Assembly: GCA_023412915.1 (NCBI GenBank)
Contig: JAEZRE010000024.1
Coordinates: forward strand, 88,776-152,775
Direction of reading: 5' to 3'
Length of the DNA: 64,000 nucleotides
From: Bacillota bacterium
GTDB lineage: Bacteria; Bacillota; Clostridia; Acetivibrionales; DTU013
Made by a program: the position numbers and the translations under genes. The notes under the pieces are model-generated. The model was given only the letters and a program-made list of their open reading frames with translations, did no database searches and was not told the origin of the DNA. This document shows, in pieces, positions 50,956-60,119 of this stretch; within the stretch, counting starts at the first letter, position 1, and each line of letters starts with the position of its first letter.

Positions 50956-52116
50956 TCACTTATTTCCCAGCAGCGCTTCGACCTTTGGCAGCAGCTCGCT
51001 TATGGGCAGCTTCTGCGGACATTTTTTCTCGCAGGCTTTGCAGGATATGCAATTGCCCGCATGTCCGGCAGCATCGAAGAATGCGTTGTAGACGACCTTC
51101 GCGCCTCTCACGTCTTCATATATGACACTGTCGTTATAAATCCCGAAGTTCCTCGGTATATTGACGTTGTTCGGGCAGGGCATGCAATAGCTGCAGCCGG
51201 TGCATGGGATGGCCGCCCTGCTGTCGAATTTGCCTCGCACGCGGTCGATGACTTCCTGGTCCTTCGGTCCAAAAAGCCCGACTCCCGATTTATCTGCAGA
51301 CGCCAGGTTCTCGTCGACCTGCTCCATAGTACTCATACCGCTCAGCACGACAGTGACCTCCGGCTGGTTCCAGAGCCACTCCAGCGCCCAATACGCAGGA
51401 GATCTTCCTGTGCCGCTTTCATCCAGCACAGCCTTGATATCCTTCGGCAGGGTTGCCAGCCTTCCGCCCAGCAACGGCTCCATAATAACGACTGCAAGCC
51501 CTTTTGCCGCGGCATGTTTCAGGCCCTTCATACCTGCCTGGTTTTCAATATCCATGTAGTTGAACTGTATTTGACAGAAATCCCATTTATCATAACCGTC
51601 GACTATTTCCATGAAGGCTTCCTGATCCCCATGGAACGAGAAGCCAAGATACTTGATCTTGCCTGCCTTCCTGGCAGCCTCGGCACGTTCCAGCACGTCA
51701 TACTTGAGGATGGTGTCTCTCCAGCGTTCGCCATTCAAGGCATGCAGCAGGTAGAAATCGAGATGGTCGGTCTGAAGCTTGCCGAGCTGTTCGTCCAGCA
51801 GCCTGTCAAAATCCTCCGGTTTCTTTATAAGCCAGACGGGTGATTTTGTAGCAAGCATTACCTTTTCTCTGTATCCGTCTCTCAAAGCCATTCCGGTCAC
51901 TATTTCACTGCGCCCGCCATGATATCCGTACGCCGAATCCACATAATTAACCCCGTTGTCTATCGCATGGCGGATCAGCTTTATGGCTTCGTCCTCAACT
52001 ATGTTGCTGCTGAGCCTGTTGCCATAGTTCACGTCGCCTTCGGTAGGAAGACGCATCGTTCCAAACCCAAGCGCTGAAACCTTAAAATCAAATCTGCCGA
52101 ATTTTCTGTATTGCAT
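50956..52116 (-). CDS. Ferredoxin-type aldo/keto reductase 1
   Basis: A 386-residue protein: aldo/keto reductase barrel (about 1-300) fused to a C-terminal domain with two four-cysteine sets, CTGCSYCMPCPNNVNIP and CISCKACEKKCPQKL, for Fe-S clusters. The tetrad is intact (Asp/Tyr in YVDSAYGYHG, Lys in LATKSP, His in YLLHALNG). Such enzymes may pass electrons between NAD(P)H and Fe-S partners in anaerobes. GGGGGAG precedes the ATG. It is one of three related genes in 6 kb. Confidence 0.93.
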   Translation of the reverse strand: MQYRKFGRFDFKVSALGFGTMRLPTEGDVNYGNRLSSNIVEDEAIKLIRHAIDNGVNYVDSAYGYHGGRSEIVTGMALRDGYREKVMLATKSPVWLIKKPEDFDRLLDEQLGKLQTDHLDFYLLHALNGERWRDTILKYDVLERAEAARKAGKIKYLGFSFHGDQEAFMEIVDGYDKWDFCQIQFNYMDIENQAGMKGLKHAAAKGLAVVIMEPLLGGRLATLPKDIKAVLDESGTGRSPAYWALEWLWNQPEVTVVLSGMSTMEQVDENLASADKSGVGLFGPKDQEVIDRVRGKFDSRAAIPCTGCSYCMPCPNNVNIPRNFGIYNDSVIYEDVRGAKVVYNAFFDAAGHAGNCISCKACEKKCPQKLPISELLPKVEALLGNK

Positions 52117-52270
52117 TTGTACTCCCCCAATTTGTAAAATCTGATTGTTTATAATGTATAAATGTATTTACATAAAAGCCATACTCTTATTTATACTCTA
52201 TTACTTTTTATAAAGCAACCCTTTATTGAATATCCCCACGGAGGGGCATTCCGTCCTATTATGTGCTCTT

Positions 52271-53113
52271 TTACCCGCCCGCGAGCTCCGATTCCGCAGC
52301 GACCCTGTCCAGCCACTCGTTCACCGTCGCTGTAAAAAGGGCATCCTGCTCTATCTGCAGGTTGTGAGCGGCTTTATCGAGCAAAACGAAGGACGCTCTG
52401 GGATACATTTCAATTATCTTCCACAGGTCCCTGTATCCTACGGCGGAATCCTGCCTTCCTGCCAGAAAAAGAGAAGGTTTCATATAAGGCTTTTCGAGGG
52501 CATCTACATTGAAGCTGTATGGTACATGCTGTGAAAGGCAGCTTTCCAGGAATGTATAATCGGCAAGTTTCAAACCCGGTAGCACCTCATCCCTGTATCT
52601 TTCCCAAACTCTTCTGTTTCTGACAGAGTTGTAGCCTTTTCCGGTAAAGTAATTTCTATCTTCTTCAGTGAGGCTGGCTAAAAACACGGCATCCTCTTCC
52701 AGTACCCGGAATTCAGCTCCTTTTTCCTTTACCTCCTGATCCACCGCGGGACAGATTAAAAGAAGTCCATTCACATCCGACAGGCGTTTGTAGATTATTC
52801 CCCTGGCAATATAGCCTCCGTAGGATTCACCCGCCAACACGAATTTCTGGTTGGGTATGATGGCATCGACAAAACCGAGGACAAGATCGAGCATCCGGTC
52901 CGAACCGTCGATCCATGGCTCACCATTGGTTCTCCCCATTCCGGGCAGATCGAAATATATACGCCTCCACGATTTATCGGCCGTTTTGAACAAGGGCTCC
53001 ATACACCCCTTCATCAGCCTGTGGTCAGGGCTCCAACCGTGGATCATCAAAATGGGCGTTCCCTCGCCAATACTCTCGTAATATATATTAACACCCCTGA
53101 TATTGCATTCCAT
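52271..53113 (-). CDS. Alpha/beta hydrolase
   Basis: A 280-residue alpha/beta-fold hydrolase. Nucleophile Ser in LAGESYGGY, the oxyanion-side motif MIHGWSPDHR, Asp in AGRQDSAVGY and His in KAAHNLQIEQ give a full triad. Substrate unknown; it could be an esterase or a peptidase-like hydrolase. GGGGGAAG precedes the ATG. It lies between two Fe-S reductases and is probably co-transcribed with the upstream one (60-base gap). Confidence 0.9.
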   Translation of the reverse strand: MECNIRGVNIYYESIGEGTPILMIHGWSPDHRLMKGCMEPLFKTADKSWRRIYFDLPGMGRTNGEPWIDGSDRMLDLVLGFVDAIIPNQKFVLAGESYGGYIARGIIYKRLSDVNGLLLICPAVDQEVKEKGAEFRVLEEDAVFLASLTEEDRNYFTGKGYNSVRNRRVWERYRDEVLPGLKLADYTFLESCLSQHVPYSFNVDALEKPYMKPSLFLAGRQDSAVGYRDLWKIIEMYPRASFVLLDKAAHNLQIEQDALFTATVNEWLDRVAAESELAGG

Positions 53114-53173
53114 GAATACTTCCCCCTTGCTATACGGCTGTATCCCGGGCTTGCCCTCTGCCCATCGGCGGAA

Positions 53174-54319
53174 TTATCTGTCAAAAATACGCTCAGCGGC
53201 GGCCATATTGTCCATAATGTGCACACCGAAAGGACAACGGCGCTCACAGCTTCCACAGCCTATGCATTCTCCTCCGCCATGTGCAAGCTCCGAGTAATGG
53301 GAACGGATGGAGGGCGGTACATTCCCCTCGTCCAACCGGGCGATGTCCAAGTATTTGTTTACAGCCGTTATATCGATTTCAACCGGGCAAGGCTGACAAT
53401 GGCTGCAGTATACACAATTGCCCCTGAAATCGTTGCGCAGCGTGTCCAGCACCTGTGAGTAGTCGCGCTCGCTGTTGCCCATATCCAGATAGCGCACGGC
53501 ATCCAGTACTTCCCCGCGGGTCTTGCAGCCCAGCAGAACACTGGCAACAGCCGGGCGGGTCAGGGCATAGTGGATGCACTGGGCTACAGTCATAGGTTCC
53601 CGGAAGGGGGTATGCTCCGCCGAGAGCAGCTTGCCCGCTCCCAGCGTCTTCATCACGGTTATTCCCACTCCCTTTTGCTCACAAAGCTTGTAAAGAGCCG
53701 CCCGTTTGGGATCGATTCCCCGGAACGCCGCCGGATCGAGTCCATGTTCAAGCCCGTCCAGTACATATTTTTCGGCCGGATAAAGGTCAAATGCCAGATT
53801 GATGCTGAACAAAAGCATTTCCGGCAGTCCCGTTTCGATTGCCCGCACCGCCATTTCAGGGTTGTGGGAGCTGAAGCCGATGTGGCCGATGTCACCTTGC
53901 TTTTTAAGCCGCTGTACATAATCGGCAATGCCTGTATCGAATACACCCCTGTAATCTTCCTCGGAATCGATAAAAAACATCATGCCGAAGTCTATATATC
54001 CCCCGAAAATGCGCAGCAGCTCTTCAAAATACTGCTGAACCACGGGTAAATCACGGCTGATATCATACTGCCTGCGGATATCCGTAGAACAGATATGTCC
54101 CTGGATCATTACCCTGCTACGCCGGTTACCCAGCGCCTTTGCAATATTTTCACGAACTTCTCTTCCCGGCATGAACACGTCGAAAATGTTTATTTCCTGC
54201 TCCAGCGCCGCGTCTACGGTCTCCTTGATCTGTTCGTAGGGTTTACCGTCAAGATGCTCGCAGCCAAGACCGATGATACTTCCCTGTTTTCCGGTTTTTC
54301 CGATTTCTCTGTAATTCAT
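53174..54319 (-). CDS. Ferredoxin-type aldo/keto reductase-like protein with lost catalytic residues
   Basis: A 381-residue protein with the same layout as its neighbours, including the Fe-S sets CVYCSHCQPCPVEI and CIGCGSCERRCPFGV. But where the active site should be, D(x)4Y reads IFDVFMPG (no Tyr), the Lys block reads VMIQGHI (no Lys) and the His block reads DFGMMFFIDS (no His). Aldehyde reduction by the usual mechanism is therefore unlikely. It may act as an electron carrier, a sensor or with a different chemistry. The frame is intact and carries AAGGACGGG upstream of the ATG, so it is not decaying. Confidence 0.88.
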   Translation of the reverse strand: MNYREIGKTGKQGSIIGLGCEHLDGKPYEQIKETVDAALEQEINIFDVFMPGREVRENIAKALGNRRSRVMIQGHICSTDIRRQYDISRDLPVVQQYFEELLRIFGGYIDFGMMFFIDSEEDYRGVFDTGIADYVQRLKKQGDIGHIGFSSHNPEMAVRAIETGLPEMLLFSINLAFDLYPAEKYVLDGLEHGLDPAAFRGIDPKRAALYKLCEQKGVGITVMKTLGAGKLLSAEHTPFREPMTVAQCIHYALTRPAVASVLLGCKTRGEVLDAVRYLDMGNSERDYSQVLDTLRNDFRGNCVYCSHCQPCPVEIDITAVNKYLDIARLDEGNVPPSIRSHYSELAHGGGECIGCGSCERRCPFGVHIMDNMAAAERIFDR

Positions 54320-54467
54320 ACACTCAACCCGTCCTTTTTTTTATTCCAGGTTTTAATTATATAAAGCCGCAGTATTTTTATACTTAATCTGTTAATGTTG
54401 TACAGACTATATATATAATAGCATCAGAACAAATGTTCTGCAACAAGGAGGGAAGAATAGAAAAAAA

Positions 54468-55871
54468 TTATTTTTTAACTTGCAGCATTTCGTCAACGGA
54501 TGCCTTCAAGCGCCGTATTCCATCTATTATAGCAGCCTCGGAAAGATGTCCGAAGCCCAGTATCAAGGTATCGCAAGTCTCCTGCTCTTCTGCCGCGTAA
54601 TCGGACAGAAGCTCGACGTCCACTTCATGGCGCAAAAAGATAGCCCGGCTCTTCGAGTCAAACAAGGGTTCAGGGAAAACGACCGCCACATGCAGTCCTG
54701 AACTTGCGCCCAGAACTTGTATGCGTTCCCCGAACTCCAGGCTCAGTGCGCTCGTGATGGTGAGCATCTTCCGTTTGTACAGCTTGCACATGGCATTTAC
54801 ATGCTTCACATAGACTCCCTGCTCGAAAAGCAGGTTCAAAGCCATCTGGGCATGTGTGCCCACCCTGCGGTATAAAAGGGACTGCAGTTCTTTTACCCTC
54901 GGAACCAGCTGAGCGGGCAGAACCATATATCCCAGCCTCAGAAACGGCGCGAGCGTTTTGCTGAAGGTGCCCAGATGAATGACGTTTTCCGGGGCCATCT
55001 GATATATGGAGTTCACCGGAGCACCTGCATACCTGAATTCACTGTCATAATCATCTTCGATGAGGTAATGGCCGTTCGCTTTCGCATAGTTTGCGAGCTT
55101 CAGCCTTCTTTCGGCCGAAAGAGTGCCCCCGAGGGGGAATTGATGCGACGGCGAGGTGAAGATCAGGCCGTTCCTTGTATCCGGCAGTTTCTCCGTACAG
55201 ATCCCCGATTGATCGACCTTCACCGGCACGACCCGGTAGCCGAACTCCCGGAATATATCCGGCACGAAGCTTACTACAGCCGATTCTATCAGCACCTGGC
55301 TTATGGTTTTCCGGAACAGGACAGCCAGCAGGGCAATCGCGTCTGATGCACCGTTGACTATAACGATCTGCTCCGGCGAGCACCTTATGCCCTTATATTT
55401 CTCCAGGTACTGTGCCAGTGAAAAGCGAAGGGGACGGAACCCGAAGACCGAGTTATACCCCAATTCATAATCCCCCGCAAGGTCAAGGCTCTCCCTCAGA
55501 GCACGCAGCCAGGCTTTTCTCGGGAAAGTGCCCAGATCCGGGACACCGCTTCCGAAGTCTATGCAATTCCCTCGATTTGTATTGTCCAACTCTTTTCGCT
55601 CCGGGAGGGAGCCATTGTTCACAACGCCGCCTCTCCCTTCGCATACGAAGGTCCCTCTTCCGCCGACCGTTTCGAGGTAGGCCTCGGAGGTAAGTTGTTC
55701 GTATATCTCGATTACGGAATTACGGGCAATATTCAGCTGTTCCGCCAGTTCCCTCGACGAGGGTAGCTTTTCTCCCTTTTTCAGATCGCCCTGCAGGATC
55801 TTCAACGTTATGGCGTCATACAGCTGTTTCTTAACGGGTATCCCGCTGTTCCTGTCCAGTTCTATAAACAC
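54468..55871 (-). CDS. MocR/PdxR-type transcriptional regulator
   Basis: A 467-residue fusion of a GntR-type winged helix (about 1-75, LPSSRELAEQLNIARNSV) to a fold-type I aminotransferase domain (about 100-467). The PLP-binding residues are present (Asp in IEDDYDSEFR, Lys305 in GTFSKTLAP). Members sense PLP or amino-compound aldimines and often control the divergent or neighbouring gene. Starts at GTG with AGAGG nearby. It lies between Fe-S reductases 2 and 3 and may control both. Confidence 0.92.
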   Translation of the reverse strand: MFIELDRNSGIPVKKQLYDAITLKILQGDLKKGEKLPSSRELAEQLNIARNSVIEIYEQLTSEAYLETVGGRGTFVCEGRGGVVNNGSLPERKELDNTNRGNCIDFGSGVPDLGTFPRKAWLRALRESLDLAGDYELGYNSVFGFRPLRFSLAQYLEKYKGIRCSPEQIVIVNGASDAIALLAVLFRKTISQVLIESAVVSFVPDIFREFGYRVVPVKVDQSGICTEKLPDTRNGLIFTSPSHQFPLGGTLSAERRLKLANYAKANGHYLIEDDYDSEFRYAGAPVNSIYQMAPENVIHLGTFSKTLAPFLRLGYMVLPAQLVPRVKELQSLLYRRVGTHAQMALNLLFEQGVYVKHVNAMCKLYKRKMLTITSALSLEFGERIQVLGASSGLHVAVVFPEPLFDSKSRAIFLRHEVDVELLSDYAAEEQETCDTLILGFGHLSEAAIIDGIRRLKASVDEMLQVKK

Positions 55872-55905
55872 GCCTCTACCTCTTTCTCCAGCTTTCGGCT
55901 CCTTC

Positions 55906-56106
55906 GTTCGACGGACCTTTAGTCCGTCGGGCCTTTCGTCTGCGCCGAGCTTTTTGTTCTACAAGCTCTTTTGTTCGACGGACCTTCAGTTCGCCGGGCC
56001 TTTCGTCTGCCCCGAGCTTCTTATTCTACAAGCCCTTTTGTTAGCGACCCCTTAGTACGCTGTCCATTAGTCCCGACCTTTTCGTGCGCTGGACCTTTCA
56101 TTCGAC
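55906..56106. repeat. Tandem repeat, 67-base period, about three copies
   Basis: Two well-conserved 67-base units (55906-55972 and 55973-56039), each beginning GTTCGACGGACCTT and containing GGGCCTTTCGTCTG, are followed by a degenerate third unit. It occupies the 282-base gap between the MocR gene and Fe-S reductase 3. Short self-complementary stretches inside each unit (GACGGACC with GGTCCGTC-like) allow hairpins. Confidence 0.7.
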
Positions 56107-56153
56107 GGCCCTTTCTTTGGATGCTCCTATCACTCGCGACCAATTGTCGGCTC

Positions 56154-57293
56154 TCAACTTTTCATCGCTTCATGAGCTTCCTTCAGCAGATCGACAATCT
56201 GTAGCTTCTGGGGGCAATGCCTTTCGCAGTTCCTGCAGCCGACACATTTATCGGCGCCCCTGTTGTTACTCGCGGCAACGAGGCTGTAGAACACTTTGCC
56301 AAACTCGTTCCAGGCAGACAGGGCCGAATCGTTATATATCTTGAATATCTCGGGGATATTCACGCCTTTGGGACAGGGCATACAATAGCCGCAGCCCGTG
56401 CAGCCCACTTTTACCTTTGCGGAGTAGATATCCTTTACCTGCAATATGAGTTTTTCATCGGAGGGGGTTAAAATATTGCAGCCTGCGTCATTGACGATGC
56501 GTATGTTGTCCTTCAGCTGCTCCAGGGAGCTGACGCCGCTTAATACGACCTTTATCTCGTTGTGGTTGTAAAGCCAGCGGAAGGACCATTCCACGAGCGA
56601 TCTCCTCTCAGGGTAGTTGTTCAGCAGCTCTTCCACCTCCACCGGAGGCTTGTTACCCAGCAAACCGCCTTTTAAAGGCTCCATAATCACTACGGGCACG
56701 CCTTTCTCCCCGGCATAGCGGAGCCCTTCGACCCCCGCCTGGTGGTTACGGTCGAGTATGTTCAGCTGAATAAGGCATATATCCCAGTTATAGGCGTCAA
56801 GTATCTCCCTGAAGAGTTCGTGCTCCGCATGAAAGGAAAAGCCTATACTGCCTATCCTTCCGCTCTTTTTAAGCTCCTCCGCAAAAGCGATGCCGTTCGT
56901 AGCTTTTAGCTTCTCCCAGTTCTTCCTGTCCAGGCAATGGAACAGGTAAACGTCAATATATTCCGTCTGCAGGCGTTCCAGCTGTTCTTCGAAAATACGC
57001 CGGTAATCGTCGTATTCTTTTACATCGCCTACAGGAGTCTTGGTAGCGATCATGACCTTTTCTCTATAACCGCCCTTTAAGGCCTTTCCAAGAAGAGCTT
57101 CGCTGCCAGGGTAGGCATAAGCGGTATCAAAGTAGTTGATGCCCTCGCCGATGGCATACCTGATCATTTTTATGGATTCCTCTTCGTCTATGACGTCGCT
57201 GCCATGCTCGTCTGTTTTATGGGGCAACCGCATGCAGCCCATCCCGAACCTCGAAACCTTTTCGCTTATTTTACCGAATACGTTGTATATCAA
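56154..57293 (-). CDS. Ferredoxin-type aldo/keto reductase 3
   Basis: A 379-residue enzyme with an intact tetrad (FDTAYAY, IATKTPV, VYLFHCLD) and two C-terminal Fe-S cysteine sets (CTGCGYCMPCPKGVNIP and CVGCRNCERHCPQKL). It is closest to the first copy (50956-52116). The start is TTG with AGAGGTGGG upstream. The MocR-type gene lies downstream on the same strand, beyond the tandem repeat. Confidence 0.92.
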   Translation of the reverse strand: MIYNVFGKISEKVSRFGMGCMRLPHKTDEHGSDVIDEEESIKMIRYAIGEGINYFDTAYAYPGSEALLGKALKGGYREKVMIATKTPVGDVKEYDDYRRIFEEQLERLQTEYIDVYLFHCLDRKNWEKLKATNGIAFAEELKKSGRIGSIGFSFHAEHELFREILDAYNWDICLIQLNILDRNHQAGVEGLRYAGEKGVPVVIMEPLKGGLLGNKPPVEVEELLNNYPERRSLVEWSFRWLYNHNEIKVVLSGVSSLEQLKDNIRIVNDAGCNILTPSDEKLILQVKDIYSAKVKVGCTGCGYCMPCPKGVNIPEIFKIYNDSALSAWNEFGKVFYSLVAASNNRGADKCVGCRNCERHCPQKLQIVDLLKEAHEAMKS

Positions 57294-57521
57294 TTTGGCC
57301 CACCTCTTTCTATGGTTGGTAAATTAAACCTCTATGGGCAATTATATAACTATTTTGCGGTTCTTATAAGTACCACTTTATATTAATATTGTAGGAACCA
57401 CGTTTATCATTAAAAGAGAACTACCAAAAATAAAGGTAAGAGATTCTTTTCGAGACCTATTTTATGGATATATTCACAATCACAATAAAGTCTTTGAATT
57501 CAGCCTTGTCTTCAAGCACGT
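57294..57521. other. Intergenic region upstream of reductase 3
   Basis: About 230 AT-rich bases holding the reductase promoter; I see no clear regulator site or gene. Confidence 0.35.
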
Positions 57522-57559
57522 AAAAGCCGGTACCTCAAATCCTTGAAGTACCGGCTTTT
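57522..57559 (-). terminator. Terminator of the former tRNA-Arg transcript
   Basis: A perfect AAAAGCCGGTAC stem with its complement, with extra pairing in the loop; it lies directly after the CCA end of the tRNA remnant. Confidence 0.8.
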
Positions 57560-57562
57560 ATA

Positions 57563-57611
57563 TGGCGCGCCCAGCAGAGATCGAATCCACAACCTTCTGG
57601 TCCGTAGCCAG
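57563..57611 (-). tRNA. 3' half of tRNA-Arg(ACG), attachment-site remnant
   Basis: On the minus strand an anticodon arm (CTGG, loop CTACGGA with ACG anticodon at 57603-57605, CCAG), a T-arm with loop TTCGATC, a TGGGCGC acceptor half and encoded CCA are recognisable. The 5' acceptor strand and D-arm are missing on the element side. This is what integration into a tRNA gene leaves at one end; the full tRNA should lie beyond 64,000. Confidence 0.75.
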
Positions 57612-57657
57612 ACTGCCATTGCTTTTAGATAGCATTCCTAAACGAAGCATGTTTAGC

Positions 57658-57942
57658 TCAATGCCTCCATTTATCTGTATTCTTACTCATTTTTTTAATT
57701 TGGGTTGAGTCGGGTTTGATTGGGGCATTTAGTGTTTTTGGCGTAGTCAAAACGTAGTCAGATATCTTCTCAGGTACTACTAAATAATTACCTATAATTA
57801 CGCATGGAGTATTCGTCTTTATTGGAGGATGTTTTCCGTTGAGTTTGTATATTTTGAATTTCATGATATGCAGAGATATCGTCTCCCCTCTCATTACCGA
57901 ACATATGTTCGACATTTTAAGTATAGCATCATCGAAGTTCAA
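57658..57942 (-). CDS. Possible small hypothetical protein next to the attachment site
   Basis: A 94-codon frame with a TTG start and no convincing ribosome binding site. The C-terminal half (YVLTTPKTLNAPIKPDST) has a normal composition, but I do not recognise it. It could be a decayed end of an element gene. Confidence 0.25.
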   Translation of the reverse strand: MNFDDAILKMSNICSVMRGETISLHIMKFKIYKLNGKHPPIKTNTPCVIIGNYLVVPEKISDYVLTTPKTLNAPIKPDSTQIKKMSKNTDKWRH

Positions 57943-58119
57943 ATCAAGGGAAAAATTTCAATGTTTGTGCTTGACTTTTTATCTATACAATATATTGCGG
58001 TCATTATTACCTCCTATTCCTTTGATTTACATAATTCAATTATACTTCGCCAGACGTAGAAAAACAATTGTAGCTTAAGATTTTTGTCCATGGAAATGGA
58101 AATATGCTAAAATTGCCAT

Positions 58120-58356
58120 ATGTTAAAGATTTACGTTAGAAAATTAGCGTCAAATAAAGATTGGAACATAATGGATCTATGGCGTGCCACGGATCCTAAA
58201 GATGAAAGAAACCGTATTTCATATAATACGCTTATTCTATATTGGCATGAGTGCATACAACGTATAAATACAAGGGATATAGAAAAATTATGTCAAGCCC
58301 TCGACTGCACTGTCGGAGAATTACTGGAATATGCGCCAGATAACGATTCAAAATAA
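58120..58356 (+). CDS. Small XRE-type helix-turn-helix regulator
   Basis: A 78-residue protein with a Cro/C1-type helix-turn-helix (SYNTLILYWHECIQRINTRD, then the LCQALDCTVGELLEY tail typical of the HTH_26 group). No strong ribosome binding site. Probably part of the phage switch. Positioned next to a second small XRE gene. Confidence 0.8.
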   Translation: MLKIYVRKLASNKDWNIMDLWRATDPKDERNRISYNTLILYWHECIQRINTRDIEKLCQALDCTVGELLEYAPDNDSK

Positions 58357-58484
58357 TCGCCTCTTTTTTATATAAATTCGAATATAAGAATACAATATTG
58401 GGGTATTTTACATTTATCATAAAATGTAACTGGAAATAAAGGATATCAAATCTAGCCTATCGAAACCTATATCGGGTGATAATA

Positions 58485-58679
58485 ATGGTCCAGAACCGTC
58501 TCAAAGAGATCCGGATGCGTGAATATATGATGAATCAAATTGAGTTTGCAACCTTCCTGAAAATCGATTTCAGGCAGTATAATCGATATGAGCATTCTAT
58601 CCAGCCCAGTTTAGAAGTAGCCTTAAAAATAGCTGCTAAACTTAGCAAAGATGTAAAAGACATATTCTATCTGGATTAA
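58485..58679 (+). CDS. Small XRE-type regulator 2
   Basis: A 64-residue Cro-like protein (RLKEIRMREYMMNQIEFATFL, NRYEHSIQPSLEVALKIA). The GTG at 58476 is in frame, but GGGTGAT lies five bases from the ATG at 58485. It probably controls the divergent or downstream operon together with the first XRE gene. Confidence 0.8.
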   Translation: MVQNRLKEIRMREYMMNQIEFATFLKIDFRQYNRYEHSIQPSLEVALKIAAKLSKDVKDIFYLD

Positions 58680-58770
58680 TCAACAACAAGTATATTTAAT
58701 TAATTAATTTCAGATGTTTTCTACGGGACATGCAATATTTCTACTCATTTCCAATACAATATACCAGGGA

Positions 58771-58800
58771 ATACACCGGTACATATACCGGTATAACGGT
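58771..58800. promoter_or_regulatory. Candidate operator: repeated ACCGGT palindromes
   Basis: ACACCGGTAC and ATACCGGTAT (58785-58794, a perfect palindrome) lie ten bases apart, with a third half-site ACGGT next to them, upstream of the FtsK-type operon. The two XRE genes upstream could encode the binding protein. Confidence 0.5.
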
Positions 58801-58880
58801 CTGCCTGTCTTAAGGGGCTAATGCGGCTGTATTTAGATATTTCATCGAAAATATAATGGGCAGATGAGAAGGAGAATAAG

Positions 58881-60119
58881 ATGACCGAATCGGGAGTGGG
58901 TGCCAGTGGGCTAGGTTTGGGGGCGCTCGGGCTTTTGGGGGTACTGTGGAATACCCAGCTGCGCCATCCTCAGCACGTCTCGCAGCTCGTTTGCTGGGTG
59001 ACGGTGGGCACGGGGGCGGCGGTGTGCCTGTATGCTTTACTCCACAAACCCTACACCAAAATGGAAGAATTATTTATCAACTGCAGTTTGTTTATTCGAG
59101 GTATCGATGATAAGATTATTGTACCCAAGAAACGTAAAACTATACGATCAGACAACAGCAAAGACTATGTTTTATCTATGCCGAAGGGGCTCTGCCTGGA
59201 ACAATTCAAGCAAAAAGAACAGAACATATCCCAGGCCATGAATGCATCTGTGAAGTTCGATTACAATAACGGTGTGCTGATCATGTCGACCAAAGAAGGT
59301 AAAATTCACAAGACCTATCCATTTACTCAGATCCATACCGAAAACCCTCTGGAGATTATCTTGGGATACTCTCTGGATGGTATCGTTACGCTGGATCTTG
59401 CGTCAGCTCCATCGCCTCATCTATTAGTAGCAGGCGAAACGAATTCCGGAAAATCAGTCTTGCTCCGCGGGATCATCACGCAGCTAATCCTTGATAAAAC
59501 AGATATAGAATTATACCTCATAGACCCGAAGCGTGTAGAATTCTCCATATTCCGTCGATGTAAACTGGTCAGGGGATTTGCCCGGGAGGATGATGAGATC
59601 CGCGCCATGCTGTCGGAGATCACTTTTGAAACTGATAACCGGTATAGGAAACTCGAAAGGGCCGGCTGCACCAATATAAAAAGTTACAACCGAAAAGTAA
59701 AAGATAAGCTTAAATATATGCTCATTGTAGTAGACGAATTTGCAGACCTGGCAGACAACGACGATATCATTGACAGCGTGCATTATATCGCTCGTAAGGC
59801 CCGGGCGGTCGGCATCCATTTAATACTCGCCACTCAGCGACCGGATAAAGATATCCTGAATGGAAAGATCAAGGCAAACATCGGCAATGTACTCGGCCTG
59901 AAGACTTCTACGAACGTCAATAGCGAAATAATCATCGGTAAATACGGTCTTGAGAAGCTCCGCGGCTTCGGGCATGGTCTCCTGAAGAATGGATCCGACT
60001 TCACGGAACTGCAAAGCATGATGATCGAAGAAGATGAAGCGAAGAAACTCATTAAGCATACCTTCACAAAGGATGAAGTAAAGATTATGCCAGTTGAACG
60101 AGTCAGGGGGTATATTTGA
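58881..60119 (+). CDS. FtsK/SpoIIIE-type DNA translocase of the element
   Basis: A 412-residue ATPase. Two N-terminal membrane helices (about 7-25, 32-50), then a RecA-type motor domain with Walker A GETNSGKS (about 193) and Walker B MLIVVDEFADLA. It resembles the TcpA/FtsK proteins of conjugative elements and some phages, which move DNA. GGAG at seven bases supports the ATG. The first 60 bases of the gene carry six G-tracts. Overlaps the Replic_Relax gene by one base. Confidence 0.9.
   Translation: MTESGVGASGLGLGALGLLGVLWNTQLRHPQHVSQLVCWVTVGTGAAVCLYALLHKPYTKMEELFINCSLFIRGIDDKIIVPKKRKTIRSDNSKDYVLSMPKGLCLEQFKQKEQNISQAMNASVKFDYNNGVLIMSTKEGKIHKTYPFTQIHTENPLEIILGYSLDGIVTLDLASAPSPHLLVAGETNSGKSVLLRGIITQLILDKTDIELYLIDPKRVEFSIFRRCKLVRGFAREDDEIRAMLSEITFETDNRYRKLERAGCTNIKSYNRKVKDKLKYMLIVVDEFADLADNDDIIDSVHYIARKARAVGIHLILATQRPDKDILNGKIKANIGNVLGLKTSTNVNSEIIIGKYGLEKLRGFGHGLLKNGSDFTELQSMMIEEDEAKKLIKHTFTKDEVKIMPVERVRGYI

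Noticed and set aside
57829..58078. Plus-strand frames of 76 and 79 codons near the attachment site
   Set aside because: AT-rich, no ribosome binding sites, overlapping each other in different frames.
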